This document shows, piece after piece, positions 50,440-63,900 of a DNA stretch of 64,000 bases. The position numbers and the translations under genes were made by a program. The stretch covers positions 1,366,001 to 1,430,000 of the forward strand of contig JAQFVV010012537.1 of the NCBI GenBank assembly GCA_028023455.1, read 5' to 3'. The DNA comes from Epiperipatus broadwayi (taxonomy: Eukaryota; Onychophora; Udeonychophora; Euonychophora; Peripatidae). A model generated the notes under the pieces. It worked only from the letters and a program-made list of their open reading frames with translations, had not been told where the DNA came from and ran no database searches. Positions within the stretch are counted from its first letter, which is position 1. Every line of letters starts with the position of its first letter.

Positions 50440-50700
50440 AAGAGAAAATATTTAAAATCTCTATCCAGAACATTCCTATCTCCAGACCAATTGATTTCGA
50501 GCTTATGGCTCACCTCAGTCAAGAGCTAGAATATTCAGACACTAGATCTAAAATATCAACTCAAAATCCAGCATTTATTTCAAATGTAATATTTAAGTAG
50601 AAACTCTGAAGTTTTTGGACATGAAAATGTCTTTTACTCCCACTATCTAACTTAAATAGCTATATGGGATTGAACCAAATTCAGATCTACCATATATTAA
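50440..50700 (-). repeat. Diverged member of the CATAA-hammerhead-like family
   Basis: The minus strand holds CTTGACTGAGGTGAGCCATAA, split here as CTTGACTGAGG and TGAGCCATAAGCTCGAAA, then GGTCTGGAGATAGG, parallel to TAGTCTGGGGATATTGG in the 42-kb copies. The rest is too diverged to delimit well. Confidence 0.5.
50495..50518 (-). ncRNA. Hammerhead-like core with changed stem II
   Basis: On the minus strand: CTGAGGT (consensus CUGANGA, last base changed), stem II GAGC-CATAA-GCTC (4 bp, perfect), GAAA (50495-50498). The loop CATAA equals that at 43113-43117 while the stem bases differ on both sides and still pair. Confidence 0.45.
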
Positions 50701-50759
50701 TAGCTTCAGCATAGCCAAAGCTTTAAAGATAAAATTATAATAATTAAAAATGTTTCAAA

Positions 50760-53700
50760 AAATGAAAATTTCATTTTAAAAACAAACCAAACATTCGTAG
50801 CTAAGATAAATGTTTGAAATCAGAAGGGGGGGGGGGTAATGAAATTATCCAATAAAAAATACACAGACGAACCGGGGACAAGTAGTTTAGTTTTTGATTT
50901 TTATTTTGAAAAAAATTGATTAAAACCTCTTTAAATATTGTGGGGTTTTTAACCAAGGAATATAATAAACCTAATGAATAAGATAAAGTTTCCATCAAAA
51001 TGAACAGCTAAGCTAATCATCTCTACTACAGGCCAAATTCAACAATTGGTAATTCTATAGAATCTCTTGAAATCATTATACAAAAAAAGATATAAATAAA
51101 ATGCAGAACCAAAGAAGTTTTATGTCTGCTCATGAATTGTACTCACTGAAAGGAAACATTAGCAAGACTGAATTTAGGCTGGAGTTAGCAGATAAACTAT
51201 TTGGATCATTCCCACATCTGAGTAATCCAAATAAATGTATATGCTTAAATTATCAATTAAGGCAAAGTAAGCTAAATTTACTTTGGATAAAGCTAAGTAT
51301 GTTTTTTTAATAAATACGTTGAACTAAAGTAATTAATAATACACTAATGCATTGAAGGTGAAACTATTCCATATAACAATTTATTTAGGCTTAGCGCTTT
51401 GCCTCGTAGAAAGAAATAAACATAGAAGCTATATATATAAAAAAAGGAAGAAGCAATAAATGGTAAAGTAAGTTTGAATAAAATCTTATGTAAAGAAATG
51501 AGTGAAAATTAACAATTTTAATTTTAATATCCTAGAGTTTAAAAATAAATTACAATGCATGATATATATATTTGTTCAATGAAGATCGTGTTTATATGTG
51601 TATAAAACAATAACCATCTCTCAACATAGATGGAATATCTCTCATTTAAGAATGAAATAAATACATAAAATGATTATTATAAAGAAAACACCCTGGAAAA
51701 TATTTAATCAAAATAAATCTACATATCAGATAGATAATGGACTGATATGGGAGAAATATATAGAGAAGATACTATTAGATAAAAAAAAATTGTAAATGTT
51801 TTTTCTTGATCATGATAGTAGCGATCGGAATTGAATGAGAAGCAGTCAAATGTACTATATTACTACTCATGCAGGTAAGTTAATGATACTCTTCAATTAT
51901 TAGAGAAAAGAATGAACAGCTGATACCTGGAAAGTAATCCCATGTCTGACAAATTTCTTAGTTATGGTCATACTTGGAGAATGACTAGCCTGCATGTGTA
52001 AACGATTAATATGCTGGAAAAATGTAAAAAAAAAATTTTTTTGATTTGTGAAAACTTATATTTTAGAAAAACAAAGGAGGAAAAAACAACCCCTTGCAAT
52101 ATTTGTATATATGTTTTTATGTGTTGAATATAGTTGTTCTTACAATAAGAGAGGAATTAGATTAATATATAATGGAGTTAATAAGTGACTTAATTCGATT
52201 ATCTATATTAGTAATTATTTTAAAATTTCATGTTTATTAAATAGTCTTATAGATTACATATATATATAATTAATGTCATACATCGGTAATGGAAATATAA
52301 TAAAGTAGTTGATGGTATATATGTAATGAAGAGGGGATGGGTGTATGTTCAAATATACCAAATTGAAAAAAAAAAAAAAACCAAACGATATTTTGAAAAT
52401 TGATCTCTATTTTTCTTTTATTACAAACTGCAATTTAATATAGTGGTAGGTAATATAAGTGGTTTTAAGTAGTAATTTGAATAATCAGATAATTTTAGGA
52501 AATATATTAATACGCATAAGTCAGTGATAGAAAGATGATAATTAAGTGAGTAGTTAGAGCAAAGATCACTATCTGATTTATGATATATCACAGGGCAGTC
52601 TATTCACATTGGAGATGAAAATTATTCTAAGAAAAAATGGGGATTCAAATTTGATAGTATATCCATAAAGTTCTCCTTGATTTGTAATTTTGAAAATTGA
52701 AATGATTTATAATTTTAGTAGTTAATAATAATATTGCAGGAAGAAAATAGATAAATCAAGATCAAAAGAGAGAACAAGAATATATGGGTTAATGATTTTT
52801 ATTTTTTCTTGATTTGAAACCGAAATTATAAGGGATTGATGATAAAAACAAAAGGGAAGGGATACGAAATATGTATCTAAGGTAAATATTTGATCTGGGT
52901 GATATAAAAAAATTATATGTATTCAAATGGGAACTATCACGACAGCATTGGATCATCTGAAAATATATATTTTATTTAGTTTATTGTAAATATCAGAAAT
53001 ATAAATTATGATTAATTGTTTATAATATTATATTATGTGAGTAATTAGTCTTAATACTCTGGTTGTTTAAATTACTTATTAATCAAAATGTTTAGTAATA
53101 CTTTTGTAAATGCTGTGATTAAAGTTGCTTTTGAAAATTAATTTTAGTATCGAGTGTTGCATTTCTTTTGTAGGGATCATATTCACTACATCATATGAAC
53201 CCGGAAAATACAGTATGAGATTGAAATAATAAATTAAACCAGTTAGAACAATAAAATAGTTAACTAAGCATACATTTTAAACCATTAAGCATCACATGAC
53301 ATACATTTCTTAAAGAAGATTTTATTTACTATTATGAATTACTTAGTGAAAATATCAATGCGAATTACAGATTAGATAACAATGTTATTTTAATAGCAAA
53401 TATCAAGGAGCATAAATATAAATAATAGTATAAGTTTGATTATAAATTTAAGTTATAAGTCTTTTACTAATTAGTGCACTACCCATGGAGACCAGTAAAA
53501 TCCCTCTTGATATTCTATAGGTAGTAAGAAGAATGAATAAAAATCAATGATTATCCTGAGATCTCCTTATTATAGAATTATTCTTATGATTATTGCCAAT
53601 TATAGCTATCTGAAATAATAAGAATAAAATTTTATATAAATCAAATGATAGATTAATTTATTGAATAATCTAATTGAAATCTAATAGCTATAGATATATT

Positions 53701-54100
53701 ATTATATTCATTTGGATATTTTTGTTAGTCATGAGAGTATGTAGATAGTTAATTAAAGGAGTGTCTGGTTATTCTCATGCCATTGAATAAATATTTTTGT
53801 ATTTGTTTAATGTTAAGGGGATGTGATCTGTTTATAGAAAGATGAGTCTCACATTTGTTATAATCAATTACACGTTATTTAGAACTGTTTAATCATGTTA
53901 AAATGAATCTAGATAAATAACCATAATACCTAAATTCAATTACGATAGTTGAAGAAATTTAGGTGGGAAAATGGTAAGTCTAGTAAATAAGTACCTAGCC
54001 AGAGTCCAAGTATGGCCAAATGTAGGAACTTGGCAATCATCTGCTTAGGGTCATACCACCTATTGACAAGCCACAATATATATATATATATATATATTAG
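50760..54100. other. AT-rich non-coding stretch
   Basis: No gene or repeat that I can support. A G run (about 50826-50836) and short frames (50801-50998, 51101-51310) carry no recognisable domain. Confidence 0.45.
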
Positions 54101-54105
54101 TAATT

Positions 54106-54880
54106 AAAATAAAATTTCTGTTATGGAATAAATATTGTAATAAAAATAATGAATTATAACAATCATAATATATTTATAAAAACTATAAAACCACAGAAGT
54201 ACTTTCAGTTAATTTCTTAGACTTCTTCAACTGAAAACTATTTAAATTCAAATATAGCAGAAGTAAACATCATCAAGAATTTAAACGTTAGCAAATTGTT
54301 GATTAATTTTAGATTTTCTGTCCCTATTTATAAAAATTACCTACTTAATTTTTCCTTTATTATGGTTTTTCTCCTCATGAAGAATCTTAGTATTTTCAAG
54401 ATCAAGGAAAACAAGCTATTATTAAATCATTATTAATCTCATATTTTATGTTTATATACCAATTGATGCTCTTGTAATCTTTTCTCAAGACTATTATCAA
54501 TACAAAATATTTAATGCCTACCATTATGCTTTTTGCAAATATAAAAACATTATTTTTTTTATTTAAAAATATATATTTTTAATTATTTATTAACATTATG
54601 TGCAACACAAAATGAAACATTAAATAAATCTATATATATATATATATGTTTAAAAAATTTAGCTTGAGCATTTGACACATTTGGAATAGAAATTCCTTTT
54701 TCATCATTAACTAAATGTGTTTAACATTATAATCAACTTCAATTATTGAATTTTTAAATGGTTTTCAGTTGAAGAAAATTAAAAAATTAACTGAAAGTAC
54801 TTCTATGATTTGTTATAGTTTTTATAAATATTTTATTACTGTTATAATTCATTATTTATATTATATATATGTCAAAATAA
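54106..54880. mobile_element. Palindromic element, ~165-bp arms, AT-rich
   Basis: Left arm 54106-54275 and right arm 54725-54880 are reverse complements (TTATGGAATAAATATTGTAATAAA; AAGTACTTTCAGTTAATTT; CTTCAACTGAAAACTATTTAAA, with mismatches). About 450 bp lies between, with no open frame. A (TA)n run flanks the left side. The single arm at 47706 belongs to the same family. Confidence 0.7.
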
Positions 54881-57170
54881 ATTTTTTTACATAACAGATA
54901 AACTTTTGATATCTTTTATATATACAAGATTTGTAATAAAATGTAAAATTGAATAGTAATATATACTGAATTAATAAGTTAATTTAAAAAGAAAAATATG
55001 TGGATTTAAATTATTTAACAATATACTTATTTTATTTTTATATCTAATTATTCATAAACACATTAAAGACAAATAAATTTTGAAAGTAAAATAAGTAAAT
55101 ACATACAATTTTTATGTCACACCACAATGATATTTTAATGTTAACAGAAATTAAATAAAATGCTGATGCAACATCTTTATGGTAATTTGAGTAATCACTT
55201 CATTATATCTACAAATTTAATAAAAGAGCTGCAAAACTATGGCTATATTAATTAACATATGCTAATTTTAACAATTAATAACATTTTTATAATATCCAAT
55301 TCCAATACATTGTTTATTATCTTTTTGTGCATAGTCAAGTGCAAAATTAAAGGCCTAACTTCCATTATTCATACATTACAAGAAAGTACACTAAAGTGAA
55401 AAACAAAATGTTCTTTGGATATTGCTTTGATAGATATTTTGATATACTATTCCAATCATTTAGTAATAAATTATAAGAAATTTAATTGCACTATATGTCA
55501 AAATTATAACTTTCTGGATCATATAGCTATTTTAATTTTAGGTCAAGATCTTTTATGAGATTTTCCCTTCATATCTGGGGCTATATTTTGTAAATTTCAT
55601 TCCACAAAAGCAGCTAATCAAGAAGCAACATTTAGATTGATTAATTGAAAATTATTGAAAATTTGACTCTTTCACTATTATCAATGATTACACATTGAAA
55701 ACTATTAGCATTATGTATATTATGTCATATCTTATTAAAACATCTATATTATTAAAAAAAATAATGAAGTATATAAAATTATCAAGACAAGTGGATGAAA
55801 AAAACATAACAAACTTTTGTGTTAGAATGTGAATATTAACAAAAATCTATTGTTAGCTTTTGTCTTTTTTGAAGCAATTAAATCTTTACAAAATATTTTA
55901 TGAAAATTTTTTCAAGATTTATTAAAATTTAAATATGAGAGCAATTTATAGAATAGGTTTTTTCAAAGATTTCAAATATTTTGAGAAGTTATCTGACAAA
56001 CCAATGTCAAAAGCCAAGTAATTAAAAATGATTTAAGATCAACCATCACAGAAATTTTTAATATATTTATTTATAATATCTACATAAAACTATTAATATT
56101 TTGCATACTAGCCAATTAATTAAAAATTTTATGGCAACAAAAATATAAAAAACTAATATTTATTTATGTGAACTTTTTATAATTATGCAAAATTATTCTA
56201 TCTATTAATATTTAATTACCTTTTTTTTTAGAATTGCAATATAAATATCAGAGAATATTTTTTAAATTAATTTATAATAGGGATGGTCCAAAAAATATTT
56301 TTCCCCATGACTATAATTGAATAATTGAACTTTTTTAAATATTTTATAGGACAAGGTAAAAAAATTGATTTGTGAGGAATATTATGAAAGAATTAAAGTT
56401 AAAATTAGATAATAGCAGCTCTTCATTGTAGTATAATCTAGTATAAGTTTGAGAAATCAATGATTACTAGACGCATACATAATTCTTATCATTGGTATAT
56501 TAATAATTGTGATTTTACAAGCATTTAGTAGTAATCACTGACTATTTACGCTTACTCTAGATGACATTAGAATTAATATTAGTTCTATTGTTTAGGATGG
56601 ATATTAGGTGGTGCATAATTGAAATAGCTCATAATCAAATGAAGCATAAATTTAGTAAAATTTATATTACTATCCCCCATCTCTGAATTGATAAATAATA
56701 TGCAAACAAATATTCTGTATATAGTTATCTTCTAAATTAATATTATTTACAATATTTCAACAAATAAATAAATAATCTAATGGTTTATTTTTGGAAAGCC
56801 ATAAAATGTTAGAGCACTGGAAGTGGCAAATTAAGCCATGATCAATGGGTCTATAATTTTTGAATTTATTACTCTGCCAATATATCAAACCTTGCAGAGC
56901 AATTTCTTGGTTGATCAATATATATCAAAAGTATAAAAGAGAAATATGTCTAAAATGCTTCAAATAAGCAATTGCTTGAAAGTATACAAAATTAGTAATT
57001 TTTTTTTGGGAGGAGGGAGAATCTTTATCATAAAGGAAGTTAATTTATAAGGAGAATTGATTACTGATAGTAATTCATTATTCTTTTTTAAAAAATGCTA
57101 TATATTATTCTAATCAATCCTTTCTTATAAAATCTTTAATTTTTTGTACAATGCTTAACATTCATCAACA
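54881..57170. other. AT-rich non-coding stretch
   Basis: No supported feature up to the hammerhead core at 57177. Confidence 0.45.
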
Positions 57171-57176
57171 TCGACA

Positions 57177-57205
57177 GTTTCGATTGCCCCTGCAATCTTC
57201 TTCAG
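57177..57205 (-). ncRNA. Hammerhead ribozyme core 3' of the intact PLE
   Basis: On the minus strand: CTGAAGA (57199-57205), A, stem II GATTGC-AGGG-GCAATC (6 bp), GAAAC (57177-57181). It has the same orientation as the PLE frame and lies about 790 bp past its stop, as expected for a 3' terminal repeat. Stem II differs in sequence from the 45-kb cores but pairs fully. Stems I and III are not resolved. Confidence 0.65.
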
Positions 57206-57993
57206 AACTATAAATATATACACATATATATAAATATAAATTACACAACTATATATAAATTATATATAAATTATACAAATCCTATAAAATCCATATATAT
57301 ATATATATATTCATAAAAATATACAAAAATATTTATCACCTGTATATCCCTTCAAATACATGAACATTAATAAAATAATTGAAATCTTTTAACACCTTAA
57401 TTTTAATCTTTTTTTATATATTTTTAATATACTTTCATGCTATTATTTTATATTTTTCAAATATATTTATTTCAATTATTTTTATATTAACTTATCTTTA
57501 TAACTTTATCTTCTATTTCCATAATTTATATTTAATTATTACTTTTATATGTTAACATTATCATATTTATTTATATACCTATTCTTACTTACTCCATTTT
57601 TTTATCTTATATCCTCTTAAATTTTTTATTTTTACTTTGTATATCCCTATATATATCTCATATTTTTAAAACTTAACCTTTAAACTTTTTATCATATTTT
57701 ATAATTTAAAATCTATTACATAAACTATTCTGAAATTATTATAAACAGAAAAACATGTTTAATTCCTATTTATTTTATTTTTTATTATATTAATAATCTT
57801 AATTAATTCTAACATTTAATTCTTAATTTTACCTTTTAAACTTCTTTATCTTTTACGTTTTTGCTCTATTTCAGTTAAACCGTTTTTTATTTTTTTATAT
57901 ATTTCATACATTAGCTCCCTCTATTGCATTTTTTACCTATTAATTTTTTATCTTTATTTTAATTTTATTCTTTTATTTTTATTATATTAATTT
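57206..57993 (-). other. 3' untranslated region of the PLE, AT-rich
   Basis: Very AT-rich, T-biased on the plus strand like the coding part, with (TA)n runs near 57290-57310. No frame of note. It probably belongs to the PLE transcript. Confidence 0.45.
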
Positions 57994-59880
57994 TTATATT
58001 AAAATTCTCCTCAATCCGAAATCATTGTTCATTTTTGGTTTAATATTATTTATATAAATAGCTTCTTTAATTTTTCTTTCCCTCCTACTTTCTGTAAAAT
58101 GTAACATTCTAATACATTCTTTATTAAACTCATGTCCTGTCTCCAATCTGTGCATATATATTGGTGAATTTTTATCATATTTATGCTGTATCAATCTCCT
58201 ATAAATTGAGTTCTTAGTTTCTCCAACATAATTCATTACCTCTTTATTTTTAATTTTACAATCTCTACAATTAATTTCATAAACTCCATTAACTTTATTA
58301 TATTCTGTTTTATTTAAACACTCATATTTATTCTCTAATATTTCTATTATATTTTTTCTTTTTTTATTAACTATTTTTAGTTTTAATACTTCATTAAACT
58401 TTTTATTAATTTTGTTTATAATTCTATTTGAATTTTTAACTATATAATTATTTCCTGTTTTTAAACCTATATAAGTTGTTTCTTTTTTAGTTATCTCTTT
58501 ATCTCTATCTCTTTCTTTATATTTATCCTTCATCTTTTTTTCTATCTTTTTAATATTATTATCCACAAACTTTTCTGGATATTCATAATTCCTTAATTCT
58601 TCTTTAATTAACTTTTTTTGTTTATTATATTCATCTTCTTCTGAACAATAATTTATTGCTCTATAAATTCTAGAATATATTGTACTTCTTTTATATTTTA
58701 TATCTATATTTGAAAACCAATTAGCAATATTATATTTATTATTCTTCTTATATATTGATGTCTCCACCTTACAATTTCCTTCCTTATAATATTTCTTTAA
58801 TTCTATATCTAAATATACTATTTTATTATTTTCTTCCTTTTCTACAGTAAATTTAATTCCTTCATCTATTTTATTGACTTCTTCAATAAATAAATCTATT
58901 TGCCTCTGTGACTTGTTAAATATTAATAAGTAATCATCAACGTATCTTCTAATAAATATTGGTGCATTACCACTTCTCAACATTATTTTTTCTAATTCTT
59001 CCATATAAATTGTACTTAAAACCCCACTTAAGGCTCCCCCTATTAACAAACCTTTCTTCTGTTTATAAAATTCTTTTTTATAATTAAATGTTATTTCCTT
59101 ACAACATATTTCTATAATTTGTTTTAATTTTTCTATTGGTATTTCCACACTCTTATTATTATCTCTTTCATATCTATCAGTTAATATTTTTATTGCTTTT
59201 TTTACGTTAATGTTCATATACATAGATATTACATCCATCTTAACAAAAGTTAACCTATACTTATTATATTTATCTACAACCTTTTTTATATCATTTATTA
59301 AAATCTTATTATTTTTTATAAATGAACTGCTCTCTTTATTTATATACTTTTTCAATACTTTATTTGCCATCCATTTAGAAACCTTATTAAAATATGATCC
59401 TTTACCATTTATAACTGGTCTCAATGGTATACCTTCTTTTAATATTTTGGGTGCCCCATAAATTTTAGCCACATTACAATCTTTTACTCCTAAAAAATCA
59501 CATGTATTATAATCAATTATTTTTTCTTTATATAATTGTCTTATCAACCCGTAAACTTTTTCATTTAATAATTTAGTATCATCTTTATTTATCTTTTCAA
59601 ATATGTTATCTTTTAACATAATATCCATCTTCTCTATATAATTTTTTCTATCCATCATTACTAATTTATTCCCTTTATCCGACTTTATAAATATAATTTT
59701 TTCTTTATATTTATTTTTTATCTCTTTTACTTCTCTCACTTTTATTATATTTTTCTTATCTAGTTTATTATTTCTTTTATTATTATTATTTCTTATTTTA
59801 TAAATCATATTATTTACTTCATTATTAAATTCTTCCATCCATATTTTATCTTTATTTTTAACAATTTTATTAATTTCCAC
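57994..59880 (-). CDS. Penelope-like reverse transcriptase/GIY-YIG endonuclease, unbroken ORF
   Basis: A 628-codon frame without stops. N-terminal PLE region: SDKGNKLVMMDRKNY (67-81). RT: YGAPKI...IPLRPVI (141-157), KMDVISMYMNI (214-224), GLLIGGALSGVLSTIYMEEL (277-296), catalytic RRYVDDYLLIF (311-321), VYLDIELKK (355-363). C-terminal GIY-YIG domain: GVYEINCRDC (532-541), YVGETKNSIYRR (551-562), H566, MHRLETGH (576-583), and KIKEAIYINN (603-612), whose Glu 606 is the likely catalytic glutamate. The CxxC plus later His pairs fit the zinc motif known in PLE nucleases. The RT motif GGALSG is unusual beside the common GSPLSP. Codon use is extremely A-rich (Lys, Asn, Ile). The start is the first ATG in frame; a longer 5' part may be missing. 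Confidence 0.92.
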   Translation of the reverse strand: MEINKIVKNKDKIWMEEFNNEVNNMIYKIRNNNNKRNNKLDKKNIIKVREVKEIKNKYKEKIIFIKSDKGNKLVMMDRKNYIEKMDIMLKDNIFEKINKDDTKLLNEKVYGLIRQLYKEKIIDYNTCDFLGVKDCNVAKIYGAPKILKEGIPLRPVINGKGSYFNKVSKWMANKVLKKYINKESSSFIKNNKILINDIKKVVDKYNKYRLTFVKMDVISMYMNINVKKAIKILTDRYERDNNKSVEIPIEKLKQIIEICCKEITFNYKKEFYKQKKGLLIGGALSGVLSTIYMEELEKIMLRSGNAPIFIRRYVDDYLLIFNKSQRQIDLFIEEVNKIDEGIKFTVEKEENNKIVYLDIELKKYYKEGNCKVETSIYKKNNKYNIANWFSNIDIKYKRSTIYSRIYRAINYCSEEDEYNKQKKLIKEELRNYEYPEKFVDNNIKKIEKKMKDKYKERDRDKEITKKETTYIGLKTGNNYIVKNSNRIINKINKKFNEVLKLKIVNKKRKNIIEILENKYECLNKTEYNKVNGVYEINCRDCKIKNKEVMNYVGETKNSIYRRLIQHKYDKNSPIYMHRLETGHEFNKECIRMLHFTESRRERKIKEAIYINNIKPKMNNDFGLRRILI

Positions 59881-59940
59881 ATTTTGATAATAATATATAT
59901 TATACTTTTCCTCTAAAAATTCTACTAATAATAAATAAAT

Positions 59941-59998
59941 TATTCAATCATTTGTATATATTGTAAGTGTATTCAATCATTTGTATATATTGTAAGCA
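59941..59998. repeat. 29-bp tandem duplication upstream of the PLE ORF
   Basis: Two adjacent copies containing TCAATCATTTGTATATATTG; they differ only at the last bases. It lies about 60 bp upstream of the PLE start. Confidence 0.85.
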
Positions 59999-60404
59999 CA
60001 CTTTTTATTATTTATAGGATTGTGTTTTTTTAATAAAAAGCTTATGAAGTTCGTCTAAACTGTCACATTACACAGAATACATTATCACTTTATACCACTT
60101 TATTTCTTTAGTAAAGACTTGATACTCTACTTATACTATTCCAGTTATGCCATTTATTATACACATAAATAATTAATAGATTCAAGTTGATATTTACTGA
60201 ATCCCTATCCAGTGTTATCCTATTCACATACGCAAATTAATTACTGGTGTAGGACTTGGATTTTTGCACATAAGAATCTATTATCCTGAAGCTACTCCTT
60301 AATCTTTTTTCTACTTTCAAATTATTAGCTTAAAACTGAAAAACATTTTAATGTTTCAAATTCAAGCCAACTTCCTTTTGTAATAGCATAGTGCTAACAC
60401 AAAA
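59999..60404. other. AT-rich non-coding stretch
   Basis: Nothing supported between the 29-bp duplication and the degenerate repeat that follows. Confidence 0.4.
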
Positions 60405-60940
60405 AAATCCTTATTGATAAAGGCGATAAGCTAAAAACTATTCTAGGGATATAGATAAAACAGCATTGAATAGAAATTTTATAAGCATAGCACTTCCATT
60501 TAAAATCTATTGATTTCTCAAACTTACAATAGGTGATGAAACTGAAGTATAGTATGTTCTGAAAAAAAACACTGGTTAAGCTAGTATCATGCAATGGTAT
60601 TATGCATTAAAAAATGCTCCAAGTTATAAAATTGAGAATGCTAAAATCTATGAAATAGTGGCAAATGTATATAAGTAAGCAATCAAATTGGCTAGAATTC
60701 AAAACTTTAAAATGTTTGTGAATTTCAGGTTGGAAAGTTGATAATAAAAACTAATAAAAGATGGCTGCTTAATAAAAAGTGCATTACAACCAAATATCTA
60801 AATACTGATCGAAAAATTCATTGACAAAAGCTAAAAGCCAGAAAGTAGTCTGGGGATATAGATAATTCAGCACTGGATTCAATTTAATAAATGCTATCAT
60901 GTACCAGCTATTGATTACTCAAGTTTATTTCTAAAATAAA
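60405..60940 (+). repeat. Two degenerate copies of the CATAA-hammerhead-like family
   Basis: GATAAAGGCGATAAGC, AACTATTCTAGGGATATAG (60416 on) and GACAAAAGCTAAAAGCC, AGTAGTCTGGGGATATAG (60824 on) align with GACGAAGGCCATAAGCC and ACTAGTCTGGGGATATTGG of the 43-kb copy. Each is followed by a CTATTGATT-type block. Hammerhead residues are lost in both. Confidence 0.55.
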
Positions 60941-60949
60941 AAATTAAAA

Positions 60950-63900
60950 TAGTGTAAAGAGAATGTGCTCCTGAAAAATATTGTATAAGCTGGGGTTATG
61001 TGATATTTTATTTTAGTTTAATAAAAAATTTTATATAAAAATAACAACCCTCCATAAAATTAGTTATTATCAACACTAATTTGATAAGTTACTTAACAAA
61101 ATTTAAAATTTATTAGATGGTTTTTTTTTTAAGTTTTAAAAAACAAACATGTTACTGTAAATTTAGAATTTAAAAAAATATTTTTCATATTTTACTCTCT
61201 CTGTTTCAATTTACTTTCAGTAAAAATTTGATATTATACATACATTCACAAATGTATGTTTTAAATGTCTTCAAGAATGTAAATAAATATGTTGACAATA
61301 ATTAATATGTTTTATTTATAAAACTGTCATAACTTAAACAAATTAAAAAATTAAAGAACTGTTACTAAAAAATTTCTTCAAACACTATATATTGTACCAT
61401 CTTTGATTAGGTTCAAAATTGGAATTATTGTGTTCCTATAAAAGTTTTTTTTCCATTGATTTGTCTGTGGTGAGTTGATTTGAAATAATCATGTAATGTA
61501 TATTATTGATATAGTATTATTGAGAGTACAGCAAAATATAAAATAATGACATTCATGATTTTTTTTTATAATCTTATTTTTTTTTAATAAGCAATATAAT
61601 AGATTTTATGTTGCAATTAAGTTAATATTTTGTTATAGAAAGATTATACAAGTTACAATTCATACCAATCGATTCATTTTATTAATATTTATTTATATTT
61701 TCTGTTACTGCATGCATTCAGTAATAAACACATAAACATAAATAAATAAATAAATAAATAAATAAATAGTAAATAAATTATTGCATCACGTATGTGGTTG
61801 TACATGTATTTTTGTTAAGACAATTAAAGATAATTTCAGATTGAACAGATTTAAAGATAATAATATTATTTTATATAGATATTATAATTGTTAATTAAAA
61901 TGTATATTTTATATTAATTAAATAAGTATACAGTGTATTCATTTTTTTAAAGCTATGATTTTAAGAATTGTACATTCATTGTGTCAGTATTTTATTTTAA
62001 AAATATTTATTTAAAAGTTTAAAATAAAATATGTTGTTAAGGGACACTGATGTATTTAAAAATACTCTTTATTATGTGAAATGGTGATTCTTTATAGCAA
62101 AAAGTGGTAAATATGAGCAAGTCAGTAGATACAGTATCCAGGTTGGTGATATTAGTATTCCGTCATTTAAAAAATCATATAAAATGCCTGTGTTTTGAAA
62201 GTAAACACTCTCACATTTTTGCATCTTTAGTAAGCAAATTTTAAAATTATATATATATAATTTACTAGTAAATTTGAAGTCTAGCAATGGAGAGCTATGA
62301 AAATAAACATTGGCTTCGAAAGACATGGTCTTTTGAGAGGTCTGTAACAACTTGAAAAAAAAAATTGTCTTGAAGTATTATATAATAAAATTGAAGGAAA
62401 TAATGCAATGCTCTATGTGATAGAATTTTAAAATATATATATTATATGCCATAAACAATTAAGAAAATACTGAACAAAATGGCTAATGAATTGAATTACT
62501 AAAAAGATTTAATTTATTTAAAATGATAAGTTAAGCCTATTTTATATAAAAATGAAAATATTAATATTGCTATGGACACATAGTTAAAGAATGCTTACTT
62601 CAATAATTTTATGAGATAATAATTATGAAATACACCTTCAGAATTATATAAACTTTAAATATGCATCGAGCTGGATAAAAAACAGCAGGATTTTTTAACT
62701 AGAAATATTGCATAGTATTTTTTTTATTATTGTGTATATTGAAAAATGTGTTTATATAAATAAAAATAATTCATTTAAGGGATATGCAATGATCTTTGGA
62801 AATATTCAGACTGTATATTTTATTAATTATATCTAGTTAATTGTTTATATACTTGTTTAGTTTAGAGTATGTTTGCATATATGTGATATGTAAGCATAAT
62901 TAACCAAGAAAACATTTAGATAAAATTTTAAAATAAAATCTTAAATATTTTATCAAATTTAACTTTAATTTTATGCAACATTTTGGAAGTATGTTTTTTC
63001 CCATTATTTTATCTAGGTTTGAAGGGTATTTAATTAAGTATCAATAAATTATTCATATTTAATATAACTAATGATGTACATTTGAAATTGTTTGTATCTG
63101 AACTGATTACTTTTCATTCATGATGGTAAAAGGATTAGGAAACAAACTGAAACAGGCTTATTTATTTTTTATTTTGTTTATTAGTAATGATATTGATAAA
63201 TATTTTTGGTTAGCAGTCATATTGTCCTTTGCATCATTTACAGTTATACAAATTAGGGATTTTCACAATACAGACAATATTAAATTATTTTTTATTGATA
63301 TATTATTATTTTTTTGTAAATAAATTATTATTTTATTGATTAAAATTTGAATTTTGTAATTATTTTAATTCACTGAATATATTGTATTATAGTATTAATT
63401 TAAAGAGTCTTTATATAATTACATTTTATAATAAATACATTAAATATTTAGTTAGCTAGGGATAAACCAACATCTATATAGCTTAATAATTTATGAACTT
63501 ATTTTAGCAACTTTCTTATTTACATTTCATTAGTCATACAGATTAAGCTAATGTCTCACAAAATATTAATTGGTTATTTGAAATTAAACAAACCAGCACC
63601 CAAAATTATTTTATGTTTTATAATTTATATTATTTGACTATTATTTTATAGGTTTCATGCTATTATATTTTAAAATTAAATTATAATTAATATTTAAACA
63701 GGGTAAGTTATTTAATTTATGGTAATTAAATTGATTTATAAACATAGATTTTGGTGCCCCAATGTAATAAACTATTTACTAAATTAATCATATTTATATC
63801 ATTACAGATTTTTGTTCCAAATGTAATAGGCCATTAAGTAAATTAAGCATGATATATACTAGTTTGTATTGGTTTAGATTTTAGTTTTCCCAAACTCAAG

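Noticed and set aside
57160-57190. A fourth cbEGF exon (minus strand reads VDEC)
   Set aside because: A stop follows directly and no further cysteines occur; the sequence belongs to the hammerhead region.
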